Below, one piece after another: positions 25,361 to 34,006 of a stretch of 64,000 bases of DNA. This DNA comes from Methylotenera sp. (GTDB taxonomy: Bacteria > Pseudomonadota > Gammaproteobacteria > Burkholderiales > Methylophilaceae): contig JAUXNQ010000055.1 of NCBI GenBank assembly GCA_030682715.1, forward strand, positions 62,001 to 126,000, written 5' to 3'. Positions within the stretch are counted from its first letter, which is position 1, and each line of letters opens with the position of its first letter. A model generated the notes under the pieces. The model had not been told where the DNA came from. It was given only the letters and a program-made list of their open reading frames with translations, and searched no databases. The translations under genes were made by a program, and so were the position numbers.

Positions 25361-25423
25361 TATACCTTATCATTTTTTATACCATATAATTTATTATACC
25401 TTATCATTTATTATATGGTATAA
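25361..25423 (-). promoter_or_regulatory. Operator repeats upstream of the WYL regulator
   Basis: TTATACCATATAA (25378-25390) is the exact inverse of TTATATGGTATAA (25411-25423), and TATACCTTATCATTT is directly repeated at 25361-25375 and 25395-25409, 34 bp apart. The sites interleave just upstream of the ATG at 25357 and are the likely binding sites of the WYL protein. Confidence 0.7.
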
Positions 25424-25537
25424 AATTTTATATGATTATTTAATTTAAGTACCTTTGTGAGCCCTAGACAAAGACATAGCCAAATTCTGGCTGAAATTCT
25501 ATGTAAGGAGAACACTGAAGTATTCAAAATTAAGAGA

Positions 25538-25695
25538 TTCGTCGTCATAAAGGTGGTAAAAATGCTTAATTATCAATTTTCATCGACATTTAGGTGGTAT
25601 AAATTAAACTTGTAGTAATTTTGAAGCTGTATTACAGATTATTTTTGTTTCAAATGCGCTTGTTCTTCATTATTTACCACCTTTTTGACGACGAA
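25538..25695. repeat. 158-bp MITE-like element with 23-bp terminal inverted repeats
   Basis: The outer 23 bases at 25538-25560 and 25673-25695 are inverted copies with one mismatch (ends TTCGTCGTCA...GGTGGTAAA). A third related core, AGGTGGTATAAA, lies inside near 25591. There is no coding capacity. No target-site duplication is obvious, so it may be a miniature transposable element, or a protein-binding array. It lies in the otherwise gene-free interval 25424-25771, where nothing else is seen. Confidence 0.5.
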
Positions 25696-25771
25696 AAGTA
25701 TGGGAAATAAATGAAGTGGCATCAATCCACAAAAGAGTTGTTTCAGTGGTCTTCTTCAATAAAAGAACTTT

Positions 25772-26101
25772 TCACTCAACTTTGCGTGTTTTGTATACTC
25801 TTTGTCGAGGTTTATTTAATTTTTGATCACGTAATATTTGCATAGGGCTAACTGTTGTAAGAGGATATAAACTCTCAAGCCATTTTTCTTGATTAAATAC
25901 CCTAGCTACGCGTATTAAAGTTTTTAGTGATGAGCCACTGCCTTTTTCTAAGTTTTTTATGGCACCTAAACTGACATTTGCAGCATTAGCTAATTGAATT
26001 TGATCCAATTCTGCGGCTATGCGAAGTCGCCTAAATTGTTCACCGATTAATATTTCATAATCTGTAGTAGATTTAACTGATATATTCATAATTGTGGCCA
26101 A
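25772..26101 (-). CDS. XRE-family (HipB-like) DNA-binding protein, apparently orphan
   Basis: A 109-residue protein with an XRE helix-turn-helix (FRRLRIAAELDQIQLANAAN, then VSLGAIKNLEKGSGSSLKTL) and a basic C-terminal tail (KLNKPRQRVYKTRKVE). The tail and size resemble HipB-like antitoxins that precede hipA kinase genes. Downstream there is no hipA, only a MITE-like repeat and the Wadjet operon, so a partner may have been lost. It is divergent from the gene at 26204 and may regulate it. An ATG four codons in is an alternative start. Confidence 0.75.
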   Translation of the reverse strand: MATIMNISVKSTTDYEILIGEQFRRLRIAAELDQIQLANAANVSLGAIKNLEKGSGSSLKTLIRVARVFNQEKWLESLYPLTTVSPMQILRDQKLNKPRQRVYKTRKVE

Positions 26102-26203
26102 TGTAAGTGTTTTTTGTTTTAATAGCTAACAATATAACTATTGTACGCAGTCATATTTAACTTCTTTTAAGGATTATTAACTCTTAGGCTAACATCAAAA
26201 CAT

Positions 26204-26515
26204 ATGGATATTTTAGATTGGAAAGAAAGACCGTACGTTACTTTGGAACAGATGGCGAATTATTCCCCATTAGATAATGACACTGCAAGGAAGTACGGTG
26301 CAGTAGTCAAAGCTGCTGAAATTTCAAACCGTGACTATGGTTATCGTTATCAAAAGCTCAATACAAGCCAGGCAATGCAGTCTCCACCAAGCAGTCACAT
26401 GCATATTCATCTTGGTTATCTAGTCGTCCGAAAACTTGGGACACCACAACAATACGAGACCTGGATGCCAGATCATGTATTTGATGAGCTATATGAGGTT
26501 ATTGATAAGGCTTAA
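26204..26515 (+). CDS. Hypothetical protein, 103 residues
   Basis: Function unknown. A soluble, mixed-charge protein starting MDILDWKERPYVTLEQMANY, with His/Met-rich HMHIHLGYLVV in the middle. There is no signal peptide or membrane segment. Divergent from the XRE gene about 100 bp away and convergent with umuC. The N-terminus (VTLEQMANYSPLDNDTARKY) could be a short helix-turn-helix-like element, but this is weak. Confidence 0.45.
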   Translation: MDILDWKERPYVTLEQMANYSPLDNDTARKYGAVVKAAEISNRDYGYRYQKLNTSQAMQSPPSSHMHIHLGYLVVRKLGTPQQYETWMPDHVFDELYEVIDKA

Positions 26516-26536
26516 CATTCTTCAAAAATATATATT

Positions 26537-27847
26537 TTAATCTTCAATTACGGGCAACTCTTCCCACTTGGTAGTCCAGCAAGGACTCTTATTTGCCTGC
26601 CTCATTGCCCACGGTTTCGCAAAACCTTCACTGGCAACCTTGATTGCAGATCTACCCCATTTTTTATTGATTGCATCCATAGCAGCCATCAATTTGTCTG
26701 ATTTTGGATCTGACTGCACTTGGCTGAATAGGTCGGTTTGTACGCCTTCTAAGGGTACAATCTCTCCCAACATAATTCCTGCTTTCGCATAATTAAAGCC
26801 AGGTCGATATATCTTTTTTAATGCCCATAACGCTACAATCAACAGGCGCCTTGAATCATCAGTAGGAGTTGGTAGTGGTATGGTAACGGCATTGGAGTAA
26901 TACGGCTGGTCTGGCTTAAATTCACTAGTTCGCAAGAACACATGCACGCTACCAGCAGCGGATTTTTGCCCACGTAGTTTTTCAGCTGCACGGCACATAT
27001 AAGCCGTAACTGCCTCTGAGATTTCTGCCAATTCAGTAATTGGCTGGCCAAAGCTTTTGGAGCTCATAATTTGTTGTTTGGGTGGCGGAACTTCTTCTAT
27101 CTCAATACACATCACGCCATTCAATTCACGTATGGCTTTTTCCATGACAACACTAAACTGTTCTCTCAGCCGATTGGAATCAGCATTTTTCAAATCCAAT
27201 ACGTTACAAATGCCTAATTCAATTAGTTGAGGCGCTAGACGACGACCAACACCCCATAAATCGCCGATTTCAGTTTCAGACATAACTCGATTAACTTCTT
27301 CAGGAGACATAGCGTTGAAATTACAAACACCATTAAACTCAGGACGTTTCTTAGCGCAATGGTTGGCAAGCTTTGCAAGAGTCTTAGTTGACCCAATCCC
27401 AACGCGTACAGGAAGCCCTAGTCCTTTTAAAACTGTTCTGCAGATGTCATGGCCATAGTCAGTTAAGTTGATGCGTTTAAACGCTGTTAAATCCAAAAAA
27501 CATTCATCAATAGAGTAGATTTCCTGATCAGGACTAAATCTGCGTAATACGGCCATGAGCCGGTTACTCATATCAGCATAGAGAGGGTAGTTAGATGACA
27601 AGGCAATAATGCCATGCTTTTTGGCAAGGTCTTTGTACTTAAACCAAGCGCCGGCCATGGCCACACCTAATGCTTTTGCTTCATCGCTACGAGAGACTGG
27701 ACAGCCATCGTTATTACTAAGGACTACAAGCGGCTTTCCTCTTAAAGAAATGTTATGTACACGCTCGGATTCACAGTAAAAATTTTTGGCATCGACTAAC
27801 GCAATTTGGCGAACGGGTTGTTCTTTTTGTTGCGTCGATTGAACCAT
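26537..27847 (-). CDS. umuC: DNA polymerase V catalytic subunit UmuC
   Basis: A 436-residue Y-family translesion polymerase. The palm motif I (LVDAKNFYCESERV) and the catalytic SIDECFLDLT are intact, as are the helix-hairpin-helix region (GDLWGVGRRLAPQLIELGI) and the little-finger domain. It overlaps the upstream umuD-like gene by 52 bp, so the two are co-translated. Mobile elements often carry umuDC to raise mutation rate and survive damage. The full length suggests it is functional. Confidence 0.92.
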   Translation of the reverse strand: MVQSTQQKEQPVRQIALVDAKNFYCESERVHNISLRGKPLVVLSNNDGCPVSRSDEAKALGVAMAGAWFKYKDLAKKHGIIALSSNYPLYADMSNRLMAVLRRFSPDQEIYSIDECFLDLTAFKRINLTDYGHDICRTVLKGLGLPVRVGIGSTKTLAKLANHCAKKRPEFNGVCNFNAMSPEEVNRVMSETEIGDLWGVGRRLAPQLIELGICNVLDLKNADSNRLREQFSVVMEKAIRELNGVMCIEIEEVPPPKQQIMSSKSFGQPITELAEISEAVTAYMCRAAEKLRGQKSAAGSVHVFLRTSEFKPDQPYYSNAVTIPLPTPTDDSRRLLIVALWALKKIYRPGFNYAKAGIMLGEIVPLEGVQTDLFSQVQSDPKSDKLMAAMDAINKKWGRSAIKVASEGFAKPWAMRQANKSPCWTTKWEELPVIED

Positions 27848-28461
27848 GTGTTTATTACCCCTACCACTCGGAAGTCATCAAATTCAGTAATGGTGACTGT
27901 GGGGAAGTCCTCTGTTGAATGTGGGATTAATTGGTATTGGCCATCTTTTGTTTTACCCAGATACTTAACAGTTTCTTTGCCGTTTAATTCTGCCATCACA
28001 ATATCGCCAGGCTGAGCCTCTTTAGATCGATCAACTACGGCGACAGTGCCGGGTGCTAACCCGGCAAGTATCATAGATAAACCACCGATGATTTTAAAGA
28101 ATGACATTTCTTTGTCATCCATTAAGTAATCCTTAATCTCTAGCTCGCCTTCCATCCAGTCTTCAATCATATTGCCGAAGCCCGCATCAAGCTTGGCACC
28201 TCCTATTGGAAGCGTGAGTGGCTCATCATTAAAAACAATATGGAAATCTTCTAGCTTAGTGTAAAAGCTTTCGTCCAAATCGGTATTGGATTTGAGCTTC
28301 TTTTCATAAGCATCTAAGAAGCTGAGAATGATGGGCTTTTGGCTATCTGGAACACGAAGAACTGAGGTAGATTCTTTGAATTTACCTGTGCCGATTCGGC
28401 GTCCTAATACCTTTTTGATATTACGTTTAGGCTTGGGAAATATTTTGGTGACTTCATCCAT
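27796..28461 (-). CDS. UmuD-like S24 peptidase with long N-terminal extension
   Basis: A 221-residue relative of UmuD/LexA-type self-cleaving proteins. The cleavage site is probably A93-G94 (LDAGFGN), with Ser129 (GGLSMILAGL) and Lys166 (GKETVKYLG) as the catalytic dyad. The ~90 residues before the cleavage site are far longer than in E. coli UmuD (about 24) and are basic at the start, but show no clear helix-turn-helix. A perfect 35-bp palindrome covers the start codon. It forms the accessory subunit of polymerase V after RecA-stimulated cleavage; the extension may add regulation, as in some Acinetobacter UmuD-like repressors (inference). Confidence 0.85.
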   Translation of the reverse strand: MDEVTKIFPKPKRNIKKVLGRRIGTGKFKESTSVLRVPDSQKPIILSFLDAYEKKLKSNTDLDESFYTKLEDFHIVFNDEPLTLPIGGAKLDAGFGNMIEDWMEGELEIKDYLMDDKEMSFFKIIGGLSMILAGLAPGTVAVVDRSKEAQPGDIVMAELNGKETVKYLGKTKDGQYQLIPHSTEDFPTVTITEFDDFRVVGVINTWFNRRNKKNNPFAKLR

Positions 28462-28490
28462 ACATTTATTGTAACAATAAATGTATGGAT
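28456..28490 (-). promoter_or_regulatory. Perfect 17-bp-arm palindrome over the umuD-like start
   Basis: ATCCATACATTTATTGT (28456-28472) and its exact inverse (28474-28490) flank a single base. The left arm contains the start codon at 28459-28461. It does not look like a betaproteobacterial LexA box (CTGT-N8-ACAG), so a private repressor is likely. Confidence 0.75.
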
Positions 28491-28503
28491 AGATAAAGAA
28501 TAT

Positions 28504-29163
28504 TTAAATAATAGATTTAATTAATATTTTAGGAGCAGGTTCACTAGTTAAATAACCTTCTGGTGCAAGGTTTAGGAAAGAGGGCGCCTCTGAGCTTTTG
28601 GCTTCCAACCAAGGTAAATACTGTTGTTCAGTGAGGACAACAACAGAACGCTTTTCATCAGCAGGCTTATGGAAATGATTCATGATGGGATCCACGTCAG
28701 CATTCACTGTAAGCATGGAAAATGAAAAGATAATTTCACCGGTATCGTAATCAATAAAACGTTCCCAGATGGATGCTATGGCCAAAGGCTGATCATCAGC
28801 TCTTTTGATGCGCCAGCGCACAGCCTTTCCGGTCTCCCAGTTAGGTTCATAAAATCCCTCTACAATCACTAGACCGAAACGGCTTTCTTTCCATGCTTTA
28901 CGATAGCTTGGTTTTTCATGAACAGTTTCGCTGCGAGCATTGTAGGTTTTTAACCCAAACTTCCCCTTATCTGCAGCCCAGCTTGGAATGAGTCCGAATT
29001 GTGCCAGTTCACATTTTGGTTTGCCGTCATTCAAATAAATAAATGGTGCGGGGTATGTAGGGTAGGCTTCTTCACGCCATGGTGAGTCAGGTAAATCGCA
29101 ATCAAAATGCGTCTTTACCCATTGGAGGCTGTTACGTTTGATTGGCTCAAAGTTGCTGCACAT
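28504..29163 (-). CDS. SRAP/HMCES family abasic-site protein (YedK-like)
   Basis: A 219-residue protein of the SOS response-associated peptidase family, which forms a covalent crosslink with abasic sites in single-stranded DNA through Cys2. The N-terminal MCSNF gives that cysteine after Met removal. Other family blocks are present: TYNARSETV (Asn), VEGFYEP (Glu) and the late HFHKPADEKR (His). It lies 42 bp upstream of the umuD-like gene on the same strand, forming a DNA-damage cluster with umuDC. Confidence 0.92.
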   Translation of the reverse strand: MCSNFEPIKRNSLQWVKTHFDCDLPDSPWREEAYPTYPAPFIYLNDGKPKCELAQFGLIPSWAADKGKFGLKTYNARSETVHEKPSYRKAWKESRFGLVIVEGFYEPNWETGKAVRWRIKRADDQPLAIASIWERFIDYDTGEIIFSFSMLTVNADVDPIMNHFHKPADEKRSVVVLTEQQYLPWLEAKSSEAPSFLNLAPEGYLTSEPAPKILIKSII

Positions 29164-29343
29164 CTTGTTAAATATGAACCATTTTATAAATCTTATTCTA
29201 TATAAGTAGCAGTCTATAAACTCTTTGTAAATGCCAATTAAAGCTGCTTGGAGATTTAGAGAAATTGAGTTGAACGGTTTGGAAAGTATTCAATCCTTTT
29301 GAACTTATCATTTATATAGAATTAAAATATTCTGGTATTAATA

Positions 29344-30522
29344 CTATTTTTCAAATGCTAAACCTGATTTTATAATTTCATAAACAACTTTGGCAGAAAG
29401 AATTGCCGCAACACGGTGAAAATCATCGCCTTTAACTATTCCGTTATCCACAATAGATTTAGCGCTAAAATATTTAGGTTTAATTCCAGACACTCTCGCA
29501 GCTTCATATACAGAAAACGACTCCATCTCAAAAGCAGTTAATTTTCTTTGTTGACCTTTTATTGACTCCACCTGAACTTTATCTTCAATCACAGAACTGC
29601 CGCTAGAAGCAGCAGCTAAATGAATATTGAAATCAAAGTCCTCCACTCCTTCAGGGAACTCTTTTTTATTAAGCGTGATATTTTTTTTGATTTGTTCTTT
29701 TAATCCCGTTTCCGATATAAAGCTATTTATTTTTAATCGCAGCTCGTGCTCCAGTTGAATACTATAAACTTCAGGTTCAAACCCTTGGTTCGCCCATTTT
29801 CCTGAATCATGTTGATGGCAAATTTCTGGTATAACTACGTCATAAATTTTTGATTTCCCGTCAATGCCACCACAGATTCCGCTCATACATATCAATCTGG
29901 GAGTGAATTTCTCGATGGCTTGGGTTGAGGTTATCGCTGCACTAACCAATCCCATTCGAGGTAAGGTAACGATTACTCCAACGTACTTTTCAATTTTCAG
30001 CTCTTGATATGACAAACTTCCTACTACTTTTGTCTTACTTGGAGAGTATCCAGCGGCGGTAAAAGCTGCTGCTTCTTTTTGTAATGCACAAATGATGACA
30101 AAGTCGTAATGAGTTGGTGGAGTGCAAAATAATATTTTATCTTTAAGTGAGACTTTCCACTTCTCATCATCTTCACTGTATGTAATTACATTAATATCTT
30201 TAGAGTTTAATTCTCTGAAGTTTTCTTCTGCCTTAGAGTCGAATCGAGTTAAAGCAATAACTGGAGTTTTATAATTTAGGGAAGTTACATCTCTAGTTGT
30301 ATCAATAATATTGGCAGTCATATCTTTTGGAGTGTTTTCATCATCGAATCCAATCACAACAAGATCAACAATTATTAGGTCATATTTGTTTTGATCAACC
30401 GCTTTGTAATAAGCACAAAAATTAGTTACTTCTATTATTTTTGCATCTTCAATAATCGATTTAATAAATGAGACAACAATATCCCTTTTAATTTTCTCAT
30501 CTTCAAGAATTAGTATGTTCAT
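29344..30522 (-). CDS. dtcC: Detocs effector DtcC: receiver domain fused to ATP nucleosidase (PNP)
   Basis: A response regulator with an enzymatic output. Residues 1-130 are a receiver domain (MNILILEDE, phospho-acceptor D53 in LIIVDLVVI). From about residue 137 follows a phosphorylase/nucleosidase domain (DFVIICALQKEAAAF, MSGICGGID, TAFEMES, SIVDNG). In characterised Detocs systems the phosphorylated effector splits ATP into adenine and ribose-5'-triphosphate, stopping phage growth. The longer frame to 30588 is an artefact: the ATG at 30522 overlaps the dtcB stop (ATGA) and starts the receiver fold exactly. Confidence 0.88.
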   Translation of the reverse strand: MNILILEDEKIKRDIVVSFIKSIIEDAKIIEVTNFCAYYKAVDQNKYDLIIVDLVVIGFDDENTPKDMTANIIDTTRDVTSLNYKTPVIALTRFDSKAEENFRELNSKDINVITYSEDDEKWKVSLKDKILFCTPPTHYDFVIICALQKEAAAFTAAGYSPSKTKVVGSLSYQELKIEKYVGVIVTLPRMGLVSAAITSTQAIEKFTPRLICMSGICGGIDGKSKIYDVVIPEICHQHDSGKWANQGFEPEVYSIQLEHELRLKINSFISETGLKEQIKKNITLNKKEFPEGVEDFDFNIHLAAASSGSSVIEDKVQVESIKGQQRKLTAFEMESFSVYEAARVSGIKPKYFSAKSIVDNGIVKGDDFHRVAAILSAKVVYEIIKSGLAFEK

Positions 30523-30968
30523 AGTAATTTTAAAACTTTCGTTAACTCTTTTTTCCATTCTGGAGAGTCTTGTATGTATTGAATACACGAGATGACTTCA
30601 CATGAAATGAATTCCCTTATGGCCTTAGCTGCATGTTTCAACCCATACAACTTACCTGCAATTTCAATATCTGAATATTGAGTAACTATTACGCATTTAT
30701 CATTTCGATCTATTGAATGTAATTCGAGTAATACTTCTAAGCCACCAGTTAATAGCGACATTGGCGCACCTCCCCCCGATACAATTGGGTGACTTGGTAA
30801 TGCCATATCAATAATAATTAAATCGAAAGATGCATCATTTATTATTTTAATTGCACTTACTACGTCAGTTGCTGAAGTAATGGTGATATTTTCAAATAAG
30901 GATTTTACGAACGTAGACAACGCGTCACTCTTAAAGCTATCGTCTTCAATAATGAGAAAATTCTTCAT
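30519..30968 (-). CDS. dtcB: Detocs stand-alone receiver DtcB
   Basis: A 149-residue single receiver domain (MKNFLIIEDD with the acidic pair, phospho-acceptor D54 in LIIIDMALP, conserved threonine in CVIVTQYSD). In Detocs this protein drains phosphate from the kinase and prevents accidental activation of the effector. The gene lies directly after dtcA and overlaps dtcC by four bases. A glycine-rich insertion (VSGGGAPMSLLTGG) after the phosphorylation site is unusual for receivers. Confidence 0.85.
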   Translation of the reverse strand: MKNFLIIEDDSFKSDALSTFVKSLFENITITSATDVVSAIKIINDASFDLIIIDMALPSHPIVSGGGAPMSLLTGGLEVLLELHSIDRNDKCVIVTQYSDIEIAGKLYGLKHAAKAIREFISCEVISCIQYIQDSPEWKKELTKVLKLL

Positions 30969-33845
30969 TTAAGCAATCAAATCAAATGTCATATGAACAA
31001 TCACTTTCCTGTCTTCGCATCTAAGTTTTTTGACCGCAAATTCTTTGGTATTTTGCTGAAAATGATGTAGTTTTCTTATGCCACTTCGCACTTCAGATAC
31101 TTGTGCATCGCTCAAATTGTCGTCAGGATTAATAGTAATTCTGTTGTTGATATAATCTTCTGATTGATAATCTTGTATATGAGAAATAATTTCCATCAAA
31201 AGAAACTTTTTATTACTTTTAGAGTTGCCACTCGTAATTATTTCAAAATTCTTTTGAAGGGTTTCTCCTGGCTTTCCATGCTTGGCTGCATTGTAAACAA
31301 CTACATATAGAGCATCATATATTAACAGATATGCACTACCAATCATTTCAATGTCATTGTTGGGATCGATTTCAACATCGGTAATAAAATCTGAAAATGT
31401 TTCTTGGACTTCTGAAACCACTGCCTTATAAAGTAATGATAAAGATGCCTTTGGAGACACATTGACAGGTCGTTTAAACCAAGTGTACATACTCATAAGC
31501 TTTTCATCGATTTGATGAATTAAATCTCGACAAAATTCAGATGCCAGTTGCTCATTAACTTCGTGGGCAGCATTTTTAAGTTCATTTAAGCCACCATTGT
31601 TTAATAAATCCGATCTTTGATTCTTCAAAAAACCATTAACTGCCTTTAAATCTATTTCTGCTAGTCGCCAGCATATTTCAGTAATTATATGAGGAACTCC
31701 TGCCGAGCTATTGTTTTCTAAGAAGCTTTTAGATATGAGCGCGGCACCTAAACTCAAAACTTCCTGTTTTAGCGGTGTGTTCAGACTAGGTTTAATCAAG
31801 CCGGTCTTTTTATTATTTGATTCAATATGTATGTAATTTCGAATTATGTTATCGATAATTTCTTCATATCGCTGCTTCCATGACAACCATTTGACTGCAA
31901 CCGCAGGCTTTTTCAAAAAATTTTCGTACTTTGAGTTACGCTCAATTTTAATTACACTTGAGTATAGATGACCTTTAAATGTTCCATGACGTATTCTTCT
32001 TCCTAAATAGGATGCGATTCCGAATACATTATTAGAGCAAAATGTTAAATAGCATTGCTCCAAACTTGATATTAACTGTGGATCTTCAGCTTCTATGAAC
32101 TGACTGTTATATCCAATACTTGCTAGAGTTACAACAATATCTCTCATTACCTCATCGTTGACCCACTCTACAAAACGCGCAGAATCAACATAAATTCTAT
32201 TATCATCAATTTCATTTCTAATTTTGTTGAGCTGATGATCAATTAATAATGTTCTTGCTCGGTTAATATATATCTGCTCCCCTTTCAAGTTGCCCATCCA
32301 TTTATGCAGATCCGCTCTAGTCTCAGTAATCTCTGATGCTGTACTAATTACGTGAAATAACTTAGCTAAAAAATCTTCAGTTGTTATCTCATAGGTATAT
32401 TCAGCAATTGCCGTTGAGTGCGTGTTTAAATCATCTAGTAAATTTACAATCTTTGAATCATGATCCTGTATAACAATCTCCTGAAGTAATTTTCGGAGCC
32501 GATGATCATAAGATTCATTTCGACTTTTTTTTGCAATTAAAAGGTAAAGAATTAATTGTGAAAGTTTAGAGCTACATAATTGGGCTAGTTTGCTTAAATA
32601 TTCTGGATTGATCGTTTTTACGAGATCACGGGTTTTACCCATTAGTTCTATTAAGTCCTTTTCTTCTATTTTGGTATATCCCTTAGTCTTGTGAATACAA
32701 TAGTTAAATATTGATGACCTCGAAACAAGGCCCAGTTCTTCTATCGATTTGAGATTTTTATAATCATGAAGACTAAGATTTTTTGCAGTTGCAACTTCAG
32801 ATAATTGATATTTTGGAATCCAATTTTCAACACGACTAATTAATAAGTCATCAATCTTAAAATATTCAGATTCTGGATAATTGTAAAAATGATCATGTAA
32901 CGTTCTTATTTGAATAATTTCATCTTTTTCTAACCATGCACTTGAGTGTTTATAAAAAATATACTCACTTTCTGAATCTGGATCAGCATAAAGGGTAGCT
33001 ATGTCATTCAAGGATATTTTACTTTTATCTATCACTTTACATAATTGTAAAAGTGCACTCCCTTCATCTAGAAAACTGTTAGTAAGATGCATGTTAACTT
33101 TTGATGTTATTACAGCATCGATGAGTGAGGACTGCAAAGAGCTCTCGAGGAGGTCGGACAAATCTTCTTTATCTTTAGCGAGAGGGTGAAATGGTATTCT
33201 GCACATATCACGAGTAAATTTATTACTATTTCCACGGTAATGAAGAGTCATGATTGATCTCTTCAAACTAAGAAAATCTTGCTCCTCTTTATAACAGTGT
33301 ATTAACGATGTAACTACAATGTTATTTCGTTCAAATCCCGCAGAGTGTAGCAACTTCTCAATTACCTGAATATCTGGATTAGCCCCATTTAAAGATCTAA
33401 CGAGTACGGCTTTTCTAAGAAGTAAATGACTATAACCATGCCTAGTATAAGATTCGTCAATCAAGTTAGCCGCTTGTTCAAAATTTCGCGAAATTATAGA
33501 AAGATTAATTTTTTCTAATGATTCAAAAAAATTATTCAATAACTCTATATTTGCAGATACCAAGCCATTAATAATGCTTAATTTTTTTTCGAGAGGTAAA
33601 CTATTTAATCGAAAAAAATCTTCCGTAGTTTGAGGTGTCTCAGGAAATAAATCTGGTATAGAAGTTTTGTTTTTTACTTTATGCTTATTTAGCATCAAGT
33701 GCACTAACAGAAGCTCATTAGCTGATTTTTCAGACCGTAATTTATTTAGTAGCCTTATTGACTCATGCTTGTCTGCAATGTAATAAGCTCTTATCTTATT
33801 TCTGGTATCTAGCCTTAGTTTCTTTAAATCATCTGTCCAGGTCAT
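30969..33845 (-). CDS. dtcA: Detocs sensor kinase DtcA
   Basis: A 958-residue soluble protein assigned as the Detocs sensor by gene order. Most of it is a long helical, repeat-like region that would sense infection. Near the C-terminus is an ATPase-like N box (YVVVYNAAKHGKPG, N852, H856) typical of histidine kinases, after a helical stretch with a possible phospho-histidine (DLIHQIDEKLMSMY). I do not see a canonical DxGxG motif, so the kinase domain is divergent. The stop codon abuts dtcB. Strongly AT-rich, as is the whole operon. Confidence 0.75.
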   Translation of the reverse strand: MTWTDDLKKLRLDTRNKIRAYYIADKHESIRLLNKLRSEKSANELLLVHLMLNKHKVKNKTSIPDLFPETPQTTEDFFRLNSLPLEKKLSIINGLVSANIELLNNFFESLEKINLSIISRNFEQAANLIDESYTRHGYSHLLLRKAVLVRSLNGANPDIQVIEKLLHSAGFERNNIVVTSLIHCYKEEQDFLSLKRSIMTLHYRGNSNKFTRDMCRIPFHPLAKDKEDLSDLLESSLQSSLIDAVITSKVNMHLTNSFLDEGSALLQLCKVIDKSKISLNDIATLYADPDSESEYIFYKHSSAWLEKDEIIQIRTLHDHFYNYPESEYFKIDDLLISRVENWIPKYQLSEVATAKNLSLHDYKNLKSIEELGLVSRSSIFNYCIHKTKGYTKIEEKDLIELMGKTRDLVKTINPEYLSKLAQLCSSKLSQLILYLLIAKKSRNESYDHRLRKLLQEIVIQDHDSKIVNLLDDLNTHSTAIAEYTYEITTEDFLAKLFHVISTASEITETRADLHKWMGNLKGEQIYINRARTLLIDHQLNKIRNEIDDNRIYVDSARFVEWVNDEVMRDIVVTLASIGYNSQFIEAEDPQLISSLEQCYLTFCSNNVFGIASYLGRRIRHGTFKGHLYSSVIKIERNSKYENFLKKPAVAVKWLSWKQRYEEIIDNIIRNYIHIESNNKKTGLIKPSLNTPLKQEVLSLGAALISKSFLENNSSAGVPHIITEICWRLAEIDLKAVNGFLKNQRSDLLNNGGLNELKNAAHEVNEQLASEFCRDLIHQIDEKLMSMYTWFKRPVNVSPKASLSLLYKAVVSEVQETFSDFITDVEIDPNNDIEMIGSAYLLIYDALYVVVYNAAKHGKPGETLQKNFEIITSGNSKSNKKFLLMEIISHIQDYQSEDYINNRITINPDDNLSDAQVSEVRSGIRKLHHFQQNTKEFAVKKLRCEDRKVIVHMTFDLIA

Positions 33846-34006
33846 TGTTTTTTCTTTTATCGTTTTTTATGCAATTGTATAACTCTTCTAATATGAGCCT
33901 AAGAAATGAGTGCCATATAGAGTGAATCATGTATGTTGATGCATTCACTAGCGCTTTAGTTTAGATGCTTAATTCGTCCTAGCTTTGCGTTGATATAGAT
34001 GAGCAA

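Noticed and set aside
28456-28490. A LexA box for umuDC
   Set aside because: The palindrome lacks the CTGT-N8-ACAG pattern and is far longer than a LexA site.
29344-30588. The longer start of the receiver-PNP gene at 30588
   Set aside because: It would add 22 residues overlapping dtcB in another frame; the ATG at 30522 starts the receiver fold exactly and overlaps the dtcB stop by four bases.
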